From Pasteuria penetrans (lineage in GTDB: Bacteria; Bacillota; Bacilli; Thermoactinomycetales; Thermoactinomycetaceae): a DNA stretch of 64,000 nt. Shown one piece after another: positions 10,139 through 19,801 of the stretch (within the stretch, counting starts at the first letter, position 1; every line of letters starts with the position of its first letter). Under the pieces are notes generated by a model, which did no database searches, was not told the origin of the DNA, and worked only from the letters and a program-made list of their open reading frames with translations. Made by a program: the position numbers and the translations under genes. The DNA lies in contig NZ_UZAC03000001.1 of assembly GCF_900538055.1 (NCBI RefSeq), forward strand, positions 1,426,001 to 1,490,000, given 5' to 3'.

Positions 10139-10273
10139 GAGAAACAACACCCCTCTTTTTGCTCTTCTTCTAGGACCACCCTCCACCGCAAATCTAGTCA
10201 AACCGATGAAAATATGAAATAGCGTAAATCATAAAATTGCGATGCCCCCAAATGCAACGGGGTGATCCATCTG

Positions 10274-10303
10274 TTGTGAATAAGATTTCCCCTGCGATAC
10301 AAT
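10274..10303 (+). promoter_or_regulatory. Candidate sigma-A promoter for the DUF2627 gene
   Basis: TTGTGA (10274-10279) and TACAAT (10298-10303) are separated by 18 bases. They lie 31 bases upstream of the start codon at 10335. The match is reasonable but unproven. Confidence 0.4.
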
Positions 10304-10334
10304 GGCGCTAAAAACAAAAGGGGTGCCAGTGACC

Positions 10335-10598
10335 ATGCATCGTTTTTATCGGATTGTGATACTTTGTATTCTAGCTTTGCCCGTCATCTTCTCCGTGTGG
10401 GCATGGACACAACTACGTGACCTCTGTTTCTCCATCCTCAGTGGACAGGAATTTTCATGGATAGAGACCATAATCTACCTCTTATCCTTCCTCGCCGGGT
10501 TTGCCCCCATTTCTGGCCTCTTTTATTATCGTTACCAAACTACAGCTCGCCTGCGAAAGGCCACCCGGGCACGTCGACAGAAGAGGGGGGCCACGTAG
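10335..10598 (+). CDS. DUF2627 / YqzF-like small membrane protein
   Basis: An 87-residue protein with two or three membrane helices: an N-terminal helix (IVILCILALPVIFSVW), a central amphipathic stretch (LRDLCFSILSG) and a second helix pair around LLSFLAGFAPISGLFYY, ending in a very basic tail. This matches the pattern of Bacillus YqzF (DUF2627, function unknown), which sits next to the bkd operon in Bacillus. The same neighbourhood here supports the call. The ATG at 10335 is preceded by AAAGGGGTG. An earlier in-frame ATG (10302) overlaps the promoter. Confidence 0.7.
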   Translation: MHRFYRIVILCILALPVIFSVWAWTQLRDLCFSILSGQEFSWIETIIYLLSFLAGFAPISGLFYYRYQTTARLRKATRARRQKRGAT

Positions 10599-11366
10599 AG
10601 AACGGTTACTGCATACCCATCATCTATCAAATCGATTACCACCATCATAGCGGAAAAACGCTCCTTCTCCCCCCTAAGCATACCACGTGGGGAATCGGGC
10701 GCGGAACCCTATCGAATAAAAACCTCATTCCCTCCATGCGATAGAAGCACACATGGGGAAATCATTTTCCCTAAGGGATCATCATTACGTCCACATTACG
10801 CAAAAAACGGAAAAAATAGTATCCCCCCACCCGTTCCTATGCGTACCACAAAATGGGGTAAAGAGACAACAGGTACGGAAATCTGTCTACGACATGCTCT
10901 TCTTCATAAAGCATATCTATCATCACATTATGAACAAAAAAACGATAAAGTGGGGAAAGGAAGAGCCATATCCAGCCCAACCACCCCCTTCAGTCCGATG
11001 GCAAATGGGGAACGAATGGATGATCCCCAACGGAGATAACCGATCCGTAACACACCCCCCCAATCCATAGATTGCAGAAAATTAGAGGATTATCGATACA
11101 CGGGATCATACTATCCTGCCCACAATCCCCCCTCACAATGATAAGGCATACCGGAAAAACCGAGCCGCAAAATAGAAAAATATATACAGTGGAAACCAAT
11201 CCCAACACAAACCAATTATTTTCACTTATCCCCCAAGCTACATCCAATGGACACACTCGATGGCAACATCCGAGCAGGTGTGTCCATTCTTCCAGGGGAA
11301 TTTTTAATCCGGTTCTATCGCGGAAAGAAACAATCCAACAATTCCCACCCTACCCAGAACATCATT
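10599..11366. other. Intergenic, no gene seen
   Basis: Short open frames here have Pro/His/Lys-rich translations without ribosome sites or recognisable motifs. I see no RNA gene or clear repeat. Confidence 0.4.
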
Positions 11367-12340
11367 GAGTAGAGGCCGGCATCTCAGCCAACCCTCTCAC
11401 AGCACCACGCGTAATGCTCTCGCATTATGCAGCTTTTATTACCCCATAAAAAATGAATTCTTATCCATCACATATAAAATACAGGGGAAGGAAAACCCAT
11501 AAACAAAATACAAATTGTTAACTTTGTGAATTTTTACTATTTATAAAAAATAAAATAAATCCAATAAGGGGCGTTTCCATTCCACAGTCCCACATTCATC
11601 CATCTGAAAACCCCATCCACACGGAGGATTACCCCTGCTGGAACACCAAGAAAGGGGGCAAAAAAATAAACACGGTATTCCATATCAGTATCCCCTCACA
11701 AAAATGAACCCAACACTCCCGCGTGATCCGTCCTCTTTCGTTCCATCCCAATCTTCAAACCATTCAGATCCTACCCCTCGATTGAGAAAGCTCCTACTCA
11801 CTACCATAGGCTGGTCCAACCCTGTACACCGGACTCCCGATCCAACCTAGGGTATTTTACATCGGACAGCAACCAGGTTCACCATACAACGTCGAATAAG
11901 CCCGGTATTTCCATCAGAGACCTTCATGGAAACGAACTCCAACACCCTCCGCGTTATCTGGTCCCTCCCACCCCATACAAATCAACGGCGCACAACATAT
12001 ATGTCCATATGATTATTGTGTTGACTACAGGACCGGTATGATCCATCGTTTTTCCACTTGATCTTTCTGGAACCAGTCAGGGAAACCCAGTTCCTTTGCT
12101 CCTCCCATTACATGGATTCATACGCTACTACGAACCAATCCGCATCTGTATGTAGGAACGACCCTCGATATCCCCTGATCTTTACAACCTGGCGACGATC
12201 GGCCGCTAGGCACCCGCACAACAATTCCCAGAAAAGTACGTGTTGAAGGTTCATTCCGCCTGTACACCGCACAATGCTAGGATGATAGGTCTCTATATCC
12301 ATAGCTTTAGTCCTAAGGATAAAGGGATCCATACCCCGAT
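11367..12340 (-). mobile_element. Heavily degenerate group II intron copies
   Basis: Bases 11367-11435 read on the minus strand as a decayed domain V/VI (GCGAGAGCATTACG hairpin, then GGTTGGCTGAGATGCCGGCC and CTACTC). Bases 11735-11780 repeat the block CATCCCAATCTTCA followed by a Gln-like CAGATCCTAC segment, and 12085-12330 match the internal ribozyme block seen intact at 12630-12830 at a lower identity. These are old intron fragments in the same orientation as the fresher copies that follow. No reading frame survives. Confidence 0.6.
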
Positions 12341-12360
12341 TCTGACATGAACGGCCCCTT

Positions 12361-12982
12361 TCGTCGAGTAGACCCGGCATTTCAGCCGAGTCCCTCACAG
12401 ATCCGGACATGATACTCTCGCATCATCCGGCTCTTCTCATCCCATCCCAATCTTCAGACCCTTTAGGTCCTACTTCGATTATGGGGATGTTGCTCCGAGG
12501 TTCCAGTGACCTCCTATAGTGGATCTCCACTAAAGTTGTCGTTTGATCTCCTCCAGCGGATCTCCCGCTAAAGTTCTCATCTAACTGTCCTCCGCAGGAT
12601 GAGTCAGCCCCTTCGCTCCACTTCCATTACAGAAGCTTCCTCACTACTATGAGCTGATCCGACTTCGTGCACGGAACCTCGGTTTGTCCTCGGTCTTTAT
12701 ACATCTGGCGACAGCCAGACGCCGTACGACGATCTCTCAAGTTCCGATCAAGAGCCTACATCGGGTTCATCCCGCCTGAACACCGCATGCCACCGGGGCA
12801 GTAGATAGGTCATCCCCCACGGTTCATCCCGACGTTCGGGACCCACATCGGTTTTGACATGGACTATACCTTTCGATGCGTCTTCGGCTGGTTCGCTTTC
12901 GCTGATCTCCCCGATTCCCACCTGACAGGGTCATGCCCTGCCTTTTCCTAGATCGCTCACCACCGGGGTGTTTCCACACCAG
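12361..12982 (-). mobile_element. Group II intron copy 1, ORF-less, 5' truncated
   Basis: On the minus strand the 3' end is well preserved. Domain V is GAGCCGGATGATGCGAGAGT with its pairing partner, followed by domain VI (CTCGGCTGAAATGCCGGGTC) and the end CTACTCGACG at 12361. Domains I-III upstream include the conserved blocks GAAGCTTCTGTAATGGAAGT, AGGCTCTTGATCGGAACTTG and GAAAGCGAACC. No reverse transcriptase is encoded; domain IV is a short spacer with a duplicated TTTAGCGGGAGATCC-like segment. The 5' end is cut at about 12982, where copy 2 begins. Confidence 0.8.
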
Positions 12983-13650
12983 CGTCGAGTAGACCCGGCA
13001 TTTCAGCCGAGTCCCTCACAGAACTGGACGTGATACTCTCGCATCATCCAGCTCTTCTCATCCCATCCCAATCTTCAGACCCTTTAGGTCATACTTCGAT
13101 TATAGGGATGTTGCTCCGAGGTTCCAGTGATCTCCTCCAGCGGATCTCCCACTAAAGTTTCATTTTACTGTCCTCCTCAGGATGAGTCAGCCCCTTCGCT
13201 CCACTCCCATTACAGAAGCTTCCACACTACTATGAGCTGATCCGACTTCGTGCACGGAACCTCGGTTTATCCTCGGTCTTTCCATCTGGCGACAGCCGGA
13301 CGCCGTACGACGATCTCTCAAGTTCCGACCAAGAGCCTAAATCGGGTTCATCCCGCCTGTACACCGCATGCCACCGGGGCAGAAGATAGGTCGTCCCCCA
13401 CGGTTTATCCCGACGTTAGTGCCCCACCTCGGTTTTGACATGGACTACGCCTTTCGATGCGTCTTCGAACGGTTCGCTTTCGCTGATCTCCCCGATTCCC
13501 ACCTGACAGGGTCATGCCCTGCCTTTTCCTAGATCGCTCACAACCAGGGCACTTTACCCCAGCAGCACTAGGCAGTTTGTAACCTGCTACCTACCAGCCG
13601 GTTACGAAGGGCCGAGCAACCTTCATCTCTTGAACGACTTCTTGACACAC
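12983..13650 (-). mobile_element. Group II intron copy 2, ORF-less, nearly complete
   Basis: On the minus strand it runs from a 5' end GTGTGTCAAGAAGTCG (13650) to the domain V/VI end CTACTCGACG (about 12983). All conserved internal blocks of copy 1 recur. It has the short domain IV without a reverse transcriptase gene, so any mobility would need a maturase supplied in trans. It abuts copy 1 directly at its 3' end and a string of 5' fragments at its 5' end. Confidence 0.8.
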
Positions 13651-14480
13651 AGCACTAGGCGGTTTGTAACCTGCTACCTATCAGCCGGTTACGAAGGGCC
13701 GAGCAACCTTCATCTCTTGAACGACTTCTTGACACACATCCCGCCTGTACACCGCATGCCACCGGGGCAGAAGATAGGTCGTCCCCCACGGTTTATCCCG
13801 ACGTTAGTGCCCCACCTCGGTTTTGACATGGACTACGCCTTTCGATGCGTCTTCGAACGGTTCGCTTTCGCTGATCTCCCCGATTCCCACCTGACAGGGT
13901 CATGCCCTGCCTTTTCCTAGATCGCTCACTACCAGGGCGCTTTACCCCAGCAGCACTAGGCGGTTTGTAACCTGCTACCTACCAGCCGGTTACGAAGGGC
14001 CGAGCAACCTTCATCTCTTGAACGACTTCTTGACACACAGCACTAGGCGGTTTGTAACCTTCTACCTACCATCCGATTACGAAGGGCCGAGCAACCTTCA
14101 ACTCCTGAACGACTTCTTGACACATGATGCGCTATCGGTCGGTTCGCCCACGCTAATCCTCTCATCAACACTGGCCTGATGAGGCGGGATCATGTCCTCC
14201 TTTTCCTTAGTCGCTCGCAACCTATTATGCCCCCCTAACATCATGCCGCCAGGATGGTAAGTAGATAGGGTCCTATCATCCCCCTTGATCTATCCTGATG
14301 CTGGTCGATGACTCCCCTGATTCCTACCTGACAAGGTCCAGTCCTGCCTTTTCCTACAATCGCTCACAACCAAAATAACTTTAACCCCATCGGCACCAAA
14401 CGGTTCTTAATCCTCTCTACCTATCAACCGATTATAAAAGGACAAACAATCTCCCTCCCTTGGACGACTCCTTGACACAC
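13651..14480 (-). mobile_element. Tandem group II intron 5' fragments
   Basis: Four further 5' ends, each reading GTGTGTCAAG or close to it on the minus strand, end at about 13737, 14038, 14124 and 14480. The fragments ending at 13737 and 14124 are only about 87 bp long (5' end to the GCCGGTTACG block). The fragment ending at 14038 extends about 300 bp into domain I. The last one (14125-14480) is more diverged. The arrangement suggests repeated insertion or unequal recombination at intron 5' ends. Confidence 0.7.
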
Positions 14481-14530
14481 GATTCCCTACACTTTCCCCC
14501 CAACCATTTCAGATGAGGAGCCAAAGCACC

Positions 14531-15289
14531 ATGTACAATCCAAGGCCACTTTACCTTATGCCTCCCCCTTATATTTATCCTTGGATGGCAAGCTACCCTA
14601 CTATTCCAACTCCCACACAAAACGAAAATCCATCACCACCTAGGGACAGGGAATCACTGCAACCCGTCCCCATCGGGGGCCACGAGCTACCCCGCCTCGC
14701 CTACCGCTATGATGCCCTAGAACCCTACATTGTGGAGCGAATTATGATCATTCACCACAGGGTACTCCATTGTGGTTATGTAAAAACCCTCAATAAGACG
14801 GAATTAGCCCTAAAGAAAGCCCGTGAGAGTAACAATTACGAATCCATTCGTTGTCTGGAACGTGATGCCGCCTACTATGGCGCAGCACATTATCTACATA
14901 CCCTGTTCTGGGAAACGATGAGACCTTTTGCGGTCTCCATACCCCCCGCCAGATTAAGAAAACAATTGGAGGACGACTACGGTAGCCTCGCAGCCTTCAA
15001 AAAACAGTTTGAAGAGGCAGCCCTGGCAGTGGAGATGTCGGGGTGGGCTATTCTGACCTGGTGCCCTCGTTCCCAACGCACTGCGATCCTAATGACAGAC
15101 AAACATCCTAATCTAACACAATGGGAGTCCATCCCCCTTCTCCCATTGGATATGGCAGAACACGCCTACTTTTTGCAATATACGTACCGAAAACAGAACT
15201 ATATCAGGAACTGGTGGGCGGTTGTGAACTGGACAGAAGTAGAGAGACGCTGGCTCATCGCCCGCCAGGTACGCTGGGAACCCTGTTAG
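14531..15289 (+). CDS. Iron/manganese superoxide dismutase-like protein with Pro-rich N-terminus
   Basis: The protein converts superoxide to peroxide if active. After a Pro/Tyr-rich leader of about 55 residues comes the SOD fold: YDALEPYIVERIMIIHH (ligand His75), an AAHYLHTLFWE helix (ligand His123) and LDMAEHAYFLQY (ligands Asp207 and His211), then NYIRNWWAVVNW. All four metal ligands are present. Differences from ordinary enzymes are Trp to Ala inside the DxWEHAYY signature and IHHRVLHCGYV in place of IHHTKHH.TYV, which alters gateway residues. At 252 residues it is longer than the usual 200. GAGGAG lies 8 bases before the ATG at 14531. It lies alone between intron remnants. A structural spore-coat role is possible, since Bacillus coats carry a SOD. 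Confidence 0.85.
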   Translation: MYNPRPLYLMPPPYIYPWMASYPTIPTPTQNENPSPPRDRESLQPVPIGGHELPRLAYRYDALEPYIVERIMIIHHRVLHCGYVKTLNKTELALKKARESNNYESIRCLERDAAYYGAAHYLHTLFWETMRPFAVSIPPARLRKQLEDDYGSLAAFKKQFEEAALAVEMSGWAILTWCPRSQRTAILMTDKHPNLTQWESIPLLPLDMAEHAYFLQYTYRKQNYIRNWWAVVNWTEVERRWLIARQVRWEPC

Positions 15290-15359
15290 CATGAAATACG
15301 AAGAAAAAAACATCCGGGGATAGGGAATGATGAACCCCTGTCCCCTGGAGGAAGGGTAG

Positions 15360-15388
15360 GGGCAGATCATTACAAAAATGATCCGCCC
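15360..15388 (+). terminator. Hairpin after the SOD-like gene
   Basis: GGGC, a bulge, GATCATT, loop ACAAA, AATGATC, a bulge, GCCC. It lies about 70 bp after the stop codon, followed by TCCTATTTCCCC. It is plausible as a terminator, though the T run is weak. Confidence 0.5.
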
Positions 15389-15474
15389 TCCTATTTCCCC
15401 AATCAATCCTATGGATTTCAATAGGTAAAAAGTGGGAAAGACCTAATCCCTAAATGTTTTCGGATCCTGTCTGA

Positions 15475-15548
15475 GTCGAGTAGGGCTGGCATTTCAGCCA
15501 ACCCTCTCACAGAACCGTACTTAATAGTCTCCCATTATACGGCTCTTA
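15475..15548 (-). mobile_element. Group II intron domains V and VI
   Basis: The minus strand reads GAGCCGTATAATGGGAGACT, its pairing arm TAGTACGGTTCTGTG, then domain VI GGTTGGCTGAAATGCCAGCC and CTACTCGACT. It lies directly downstream of the maturase-domain remnant, which is the normal order for the 3' end of a group II intron. Confidence 0.8.
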
Positions 15549-15556
15549 TTGCCCCA

Positions 15557-16045
15557 TTAGGATCTTGTCCTATTCAGATGCCAGTGTACAAACAGCCTTC
15601 GGTACTTTCCCCGTATATATCGAACCCATCTCAGGGCCTTTTTCCAATTGTTCAGCTTTTTGTATTTCTTCGTGGCCCATCGAGCCAGAACTTGGTCGAT
15701 GTGGTCACGCAAGAAACTCCTAATGGCCGAAGGGTAGAAGGCGCCATAATAGGTAAGCCATCCCATGAGTTTGGCATGGAGAAGGTTTGCTATCTCCTCC
15801 AGATCTATGCCCACTCTACTTGGGATGCCCAGCTTCCCAACTTGCCTAGCTATCTTGCTTTTAGATTTTTGGCTTATGGCTGGTACGAAACCCACAAATC
15901 TCACCCCTGTACGACGACTTCTGACCTCACGGGCCTTGAATGCGTACCCTAGAAAATCAAAGGCAACAACATCATGAGGTGATATCCCTTTTTCGGTTGT
16001 AATCTCCCCCTGATTGACTTTCTTGGGTTCCCCATCCTTCGGAAA
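15557..16045 (-). pseudogene. Group II intron maturase, C-terminal fragment
   Basis: The open frame from 16045 to the stop at 15557 encodes FDFLGYAFKAREVRSRRTGV, the link between RT thumb and domain X, then the GIIM maturase domain (GWLTYYGAFYPSAIRSFL, RWATKKYKKL, FVHWHL). The reverse transcriptase palm is absent; an in-frame TGA at 16046-16048 and AT-rich DNA precede it. It may be the missing 3' half of the RT fragment at 18366-19336, the two being separated by an IS256-like element. It cannot act alone. Confidence 0.8.
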
Positions 16046-16231
16046 TCATATCATCGTAATGAATTATAACCATTGACATACATAATAAAAGTTAAAATTA
16101 CACAATAATTTAAAAATTATAATAAAACATAAAAAATTACTGTAAATGGCAATTATGTAAAAAAATGGAAGCCATACCCATACTCAGGGTAGGTTGGTTT
16201 TCCTGAAAATAAATGTAAGAATATTATTTTT

Positions 16232-17569
16232 TTAGTGTGAAGATAGGGGATACATGGCAGGGATAGCGAATTCTCCCAGTCCCCATGCGGACACAGAGTG
16301 ATTATCCATCCCACTAAGTTTCTTTGCCTGCTCTAAGTTGAAATTTTTATACACGGAATCAATCACCCTTTGGAATGAATCAAGGGTAGGATAACAGCTC
16401 ACTCCATTCGTATAACGTCTGGCCTCCCTGTGATTTCTCTCTAAGGAACCCGTTGTACGATTTTGAACAGCATCCGCTAGGTCGTAATCGAGATACGTTG
16501 TCACATCATCAAAGGAAGCCCATAGACCTTCAACGAGCTTGGGCAACTTGGATTGATAGTCATCACTAAAGCGTATCAAGCCATGAAGGGCTTCTTTTTT
16601 GTCAAGAACATGAAAAATGTCTTGATAAATCCGGCTTCGGATGGGTTCCCACTTCACTCCTTTTTTTCTCGGTCTATCCTTTCTGAAGGCCTGGTAAAGA
16701 TTCACCATTTTGTGGAATTGACACCCTTGAAAACCTGCTTCGGGATATACTTGGCTTAGCGCCTTTCTGATTCCCTTATGACCATCAGCAATAAAAAGGG
16801 TATCAGGACCCATCCGTAAACCACGGTCGTAAACATTTTGGAGGGCTTCATACCAAGTTTCAGCTGTTTCGGGGGGATTTACCAAACTTGATAAAACCTC
16901 ATCTGTTTTTATCCCTGATGTATTTTTCCTACTCGCTTTTATGACATAGACAGCTACTTTCCCGAATCCACGAACGGGTTTGTAGTAAGCATCCACCTTT
17001 ACGGTCCTAATTTCATGCGGGTTTCTTATGGGTTCCTCATTGAATCCTCTATTCTCTTCCTTTAGATGTCCCATAAGTAATCTTGACACAGTGGAGCGTG
17101 AGATTTTTGATCGCAGAATATCATTCGACAATTCGGATATTTTTTTTATGGACATACCGGCCTTACGTAAGGAGGAAAGAATATCTATACACGACTTCGT
17201 ATATTTTTTGTAGGGTTTAGTAACCGCAGATCGGAAATGCCCTTTCCTTGGCTGGGGGTCATAGTAAACCACAATTCCTTTGCTGGTGCGTTTTTTACGT
17301 TTTTTATAACCATTTCGGTCTACTTTTGGGAAATCGGGACCCCTTTGGTGTTTCTCCCGGCCACCTAAAATTTGTTTTTTAAACTGATAATTGGCTATAA
17401 AAGTATAAGCCCTCCCCATGGGACCAGGAGCCCATTCAGAATCTTCCTCGATCTCTTCCACTACATGGGGGATGGATTCCTGAAGCGATAATCCTTTCTG
17501 TTCGTAATGTTGTATACGTTCTTCTATCCTTTTTTCCATTCTGTCTACATCCAAGTCAATTGGAATCAT
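16232..17569 (-). CDS. IS256/Mutator-type transposase
   Basis: A 445-residue DDE transposase. The first Asp is in KVDAYYKPVRG (Asp193), the second in LFIADGHKGIRK (Asp262), followed by the family CxxH in GCQFHK (Cys283, His286). The Glu is in GSLERNHREARRYTNG (Glu377). An HTH-like segment (KKISELSNDILRSKISRSTV) precedes the catalytic region. AAAGG stands 8 bases before the ATG. The frame is intact, so the element may be active. Terminal inverted repeats could not be identified by eye in the AT-rich flanks. It sits between the two halves of a group II intron reverse transcriptase. Confidence 0.85.
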   Translation of the reverse strand: MIPIDLDVDRMEKRIEERIQHYEQKGLSLQESIPHVVEEIEEDSEWAPGPMGRAYTFIANYQFKKQILGGREKHQRGPDFPKVDRNGYKKRKKRTSKGIVVYYDPQPRKGHFRSAVTKPYKKYTKSCIDILSSLRKAGMSIKKISELSNDILRSKISRSTVSRLLMGHLKEENRGFNEEPIRNPHEIRTVKVDAYYKPVRGFGKVAVYVIKASRKNTSGIKTDEVLSSLVNPPETAETWYEALQNVYDRGLRMGPDTLFIADGHKGIRKALSQVYPEAGFQGCQFHKMVNLYQAFRKDRPRKKGVKWEPIRSRIYQDIFHVLDKKEALHGLIRFSDDYQSKLPKLVEGLWASFDDVTTYLDYDLADAVQNRTTGSLERNHREARRYTNGVSCYPTLDSFQRVIDSVYKNFNLEQAKKLSGMDNHSVSAWGLGEFAIPAMYPLSSH

Positions 17570-18365
17570 AAAACCAACCTTTCCTATATTAAGTTTTTCA
17601 TTTCAGAAACCAAGCGGTTGTCCTCTATACATTTCCCCACTCTTGTCTTGTATTTCCCTTTTTTATCTCACCTAACCCTGTTGATCATCATGCATATCGC
17701 GGAGGATCCAGAAGGGATCATGGAACAGAGTTTTTGAGTAGAGGATCGACTGTTTCCCAAGGGCAATAGCGGGAATTGCGTATGTAAAAGTGAGAAGGAC
17801 TATAGGGTCGCATAGGGCTACATAAGGGCAACGACAGTCATAGAAGAACCCCCCTTCCCCACAAGGGAGAGGGATAAAAGAAGGCCATGCAGCAGCGCCA
17901 TTCTGGAGCCCCCACGATGGAGAAGCCAGGCGCCATTACACAATGGGCCAGGCCAACACAAACAACAATGGTGAGTTGGAGGGAGGAGGGGTAGGGGCGC
18001 GAAAACCCCCTGGCCTAGGCCAGGGGGCAAGGGGAAAAGAACAAAAACACAAGGGAATCAAAACAAAAGATCAAGGGACTAAAGGCAAAAACAGAGACCA
18101 AAAACAGGGGGAGGGAGAGCTTTAGGTTCTACTGAGATTCCCGTTTCGTGTAGGAGGGACGTTTTGCTGACCTATGGATTCCTCCAGAGGGAACCCCCTG
18201 ATTAAAATAAAATTATTCTGAAGATATATCTAACCACGATTCCGAGAAAAAGCACCCCTATAACGCCTTTTGTGCTATTTACAATATGATTTAACAATAA
18301 ATTTCTATCTATTTATTAAAAACATAAAAACAATTGTTAATCGAAAAGACGCAAATAGGGAATTT
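17570..18365. other. Intergenic, no gene seen; unusual purine-rich block
   Basis: Bases about 17840-18120 are unusually rich in A and G on the plus strand and contain a 22-bp perfect palindrome. Open frames on either strand have low-complexity translations without a ribosome site. The last 130 bp before the RT remnant are AT-rich. Confidence 0.4.
18006..18027. repeat. 22-bp perfect palindrome
   Basis: CCCCCTGGCC, TA, GGCCAGGGGG. It is symmetric over its whole length and has no T run after it, so it is not a typical terminator. It could be a protein-binding site or element end. Confidence 0.6.
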
Positions 18366-19336
18366 TTAGGGACCACAGACTACCCGCTCTTGAATCTTAC
18401 AGCGGAAAGTGGGATATGACCCATCATGATTCCCGTTCCGCCTATCATCTTCACAGTAGAAGATTTTGGTCTTCTCCGGATGCAGTTCCAGCCCGCACTC
18501 TGCCAATCTTTGCCGAATTTCTGAAAGAAGATGTTCAGCTTGCGCTTTGTTCCGGCAGTGGACGATAATATCATCTACATACCTCGCAAAACGTATATCG
18601 GGGTGCTCCGTTTCTATCCATTGGTCAAAAGCGTAGTGCAGGAACAGATTGGCCAGGAGGGGACTTACGACTCCACCTTGCGGCGTGCCCTTAACCCTTT
18701 CCTCGCTCGTCCCATCAGGTAATAATACCGGTGCCTTAAGCCACCTCTTGCAATAGAGTAACGTTACTTTATCCGCCCCAACGTGCTCAAGGGCCCTCAA
18801 AATGAGGTGATGCGGAATGTTGTCAAAGAAGCCCACTATGTCGAGGTCGATTCCCCAGTCGTACTCCCAACAGCGCTCACGGGTTACACGTAACGCCTGA
18901 TGCGCTGATCTCTTGGGGCGACATCCATAGGAATCTCCATGAAAGTGGGTCTCTAGGAGAGGCTCAAGCCGATTCTTTATTACCGTCTGGGCTACCCGGT
19001 CTGCTACCGTGGGTATATGCCAAGTGGCCTTTTTCCACCGCATGACTTGGGAATCCACACACGCCTAACCTTGGAGGGGAAGTAGGATCCTGCGCAGAGT
19101 TGATTCCATATCACATACAAATTACTTCTCAGATCGTATGCGAATGCGGTAATCGTCTGCTGATCCACTCCAGGACCTCCATCGTTAGACATTACCTGAT
19201 GCCACGCCTTCAGTACCTCTTTCTGCTGTATATTGTATCTGTCTGGATTTTGGTCCGATGTTGCTTGCTTCATACCAGTCTCCTCTTCCGGTAATTTCCA
19301 TCCAAGTTGCTGTACTTCTCTGAAACATGCAGGCAA
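18366..19336 (-). pseudogene. Group II intron reverse transcriptase, frameshifted and 3' truncated
   Basis: Two overlapping frames together encode the RT part of an intron-encoded protein. The first (19336 to about 19040) covers the N-terminal segment with GGPGVDQQTI and RRVWIPKSCGGKRPLGI. The second (19058-18366) continues with PTVADRVAQTVIKNRLEP, GCRPKRSAHQALRVTRERCW, FFDNIPHH, KGTPQGGVVSPLLANLFLHY and the catalytic RYVDDIIVH, then stops being RT-like after KTKIFYCEDDRRNGNHDGSY. A frameshift lies near 19040-19058. The maturase domain is missing; the frame runs into a repeat shared with 60089-60130. The product is inactive as encoded. Confidence 0.85.
18388..18425. repeat. Repeat F copy 1 (about 38 bp)
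   Basis: CCCGCTCTTGAATCTTACAG continuing to GCGGAAAGTGGGATATGACC. It is nearly identical at 60089-60130 and degenerate at 51033-51072. Here it forms the breakpoint of the RT gene; at 60 kb it abuts the end of the IS3-type element. The adjacent AGGGACCACAGACTACC (18369-18385) recurs at 57682-57698, at the truncated end of another intron. Confidence 0.7.
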
Positions 19337-19801
19337 TTCAACCCCTTCGCTCCACTTCCATTACAGAAGCTTCTACACTACTATGGGTTGATCCGACTTC
19401 GTGCACGGAACCTCGGTTAGCCCTCGGTCTTTACATCTGGCGACAGCCAGACGCCGTACGACGATCTCTCAAGTTCCGATCAAGAGCCTAAATCGGGTTC
19501 ATCCCGCCTATACACCGCATGCCACCGGGGCAGAAGATAGGTCGCCCCCCACGGTTCATCCCGACGTCCGATACCCACATCGGTTTTGACATGGACTACA
19601 TTTTTCGATGCGTCTTCGAACGGTTCGCTTTCGCTGATCTCCCCGATTCCCACCTGACAGGGTCATGCCCTGCCTTTTCCTAGATCGCTCACAACCAAGG
19701 CATTTAACCCCAGCAGCACTAGGCGGTTTGTAACCTGCTACCTATCAGCCGGTTACGAAGGGCCGAGCAACCTTCATCTCTTGACCGACTTCTTGACACA
19801 C
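19337..19801 (-). mobile_element. Group II intron 5' ribozyme domains
   Basis: The minus strand from the 5' end GTGTGTCAAGAAGTCG (19801) carries domain I to III blocks: GGCCCTTCGTAACCGGCTGA, GCGAAAGCGAACCGTTCG, CTGCCCCGGTGGCATGC and GAAGCTTCTGTAATGGAAGT. These lead directly into the RT reading frame, as in a full-length intron. This is the parent-type copy of the ORF-less derivatives elsewhere. Confidence 0.8.

Noticed and set aside
12108-13920. Short frames within the intron array
   Set aside because: They recur in every intron copy at the same ribozyme positions and are non-coding RNA sequence.
17818-18030. Minus-strand frame rich in Leu/Pro/His/Cys
   Set aside because: It spans the palindrome and the purine-rich block, has no ribosome site and has low complexity.
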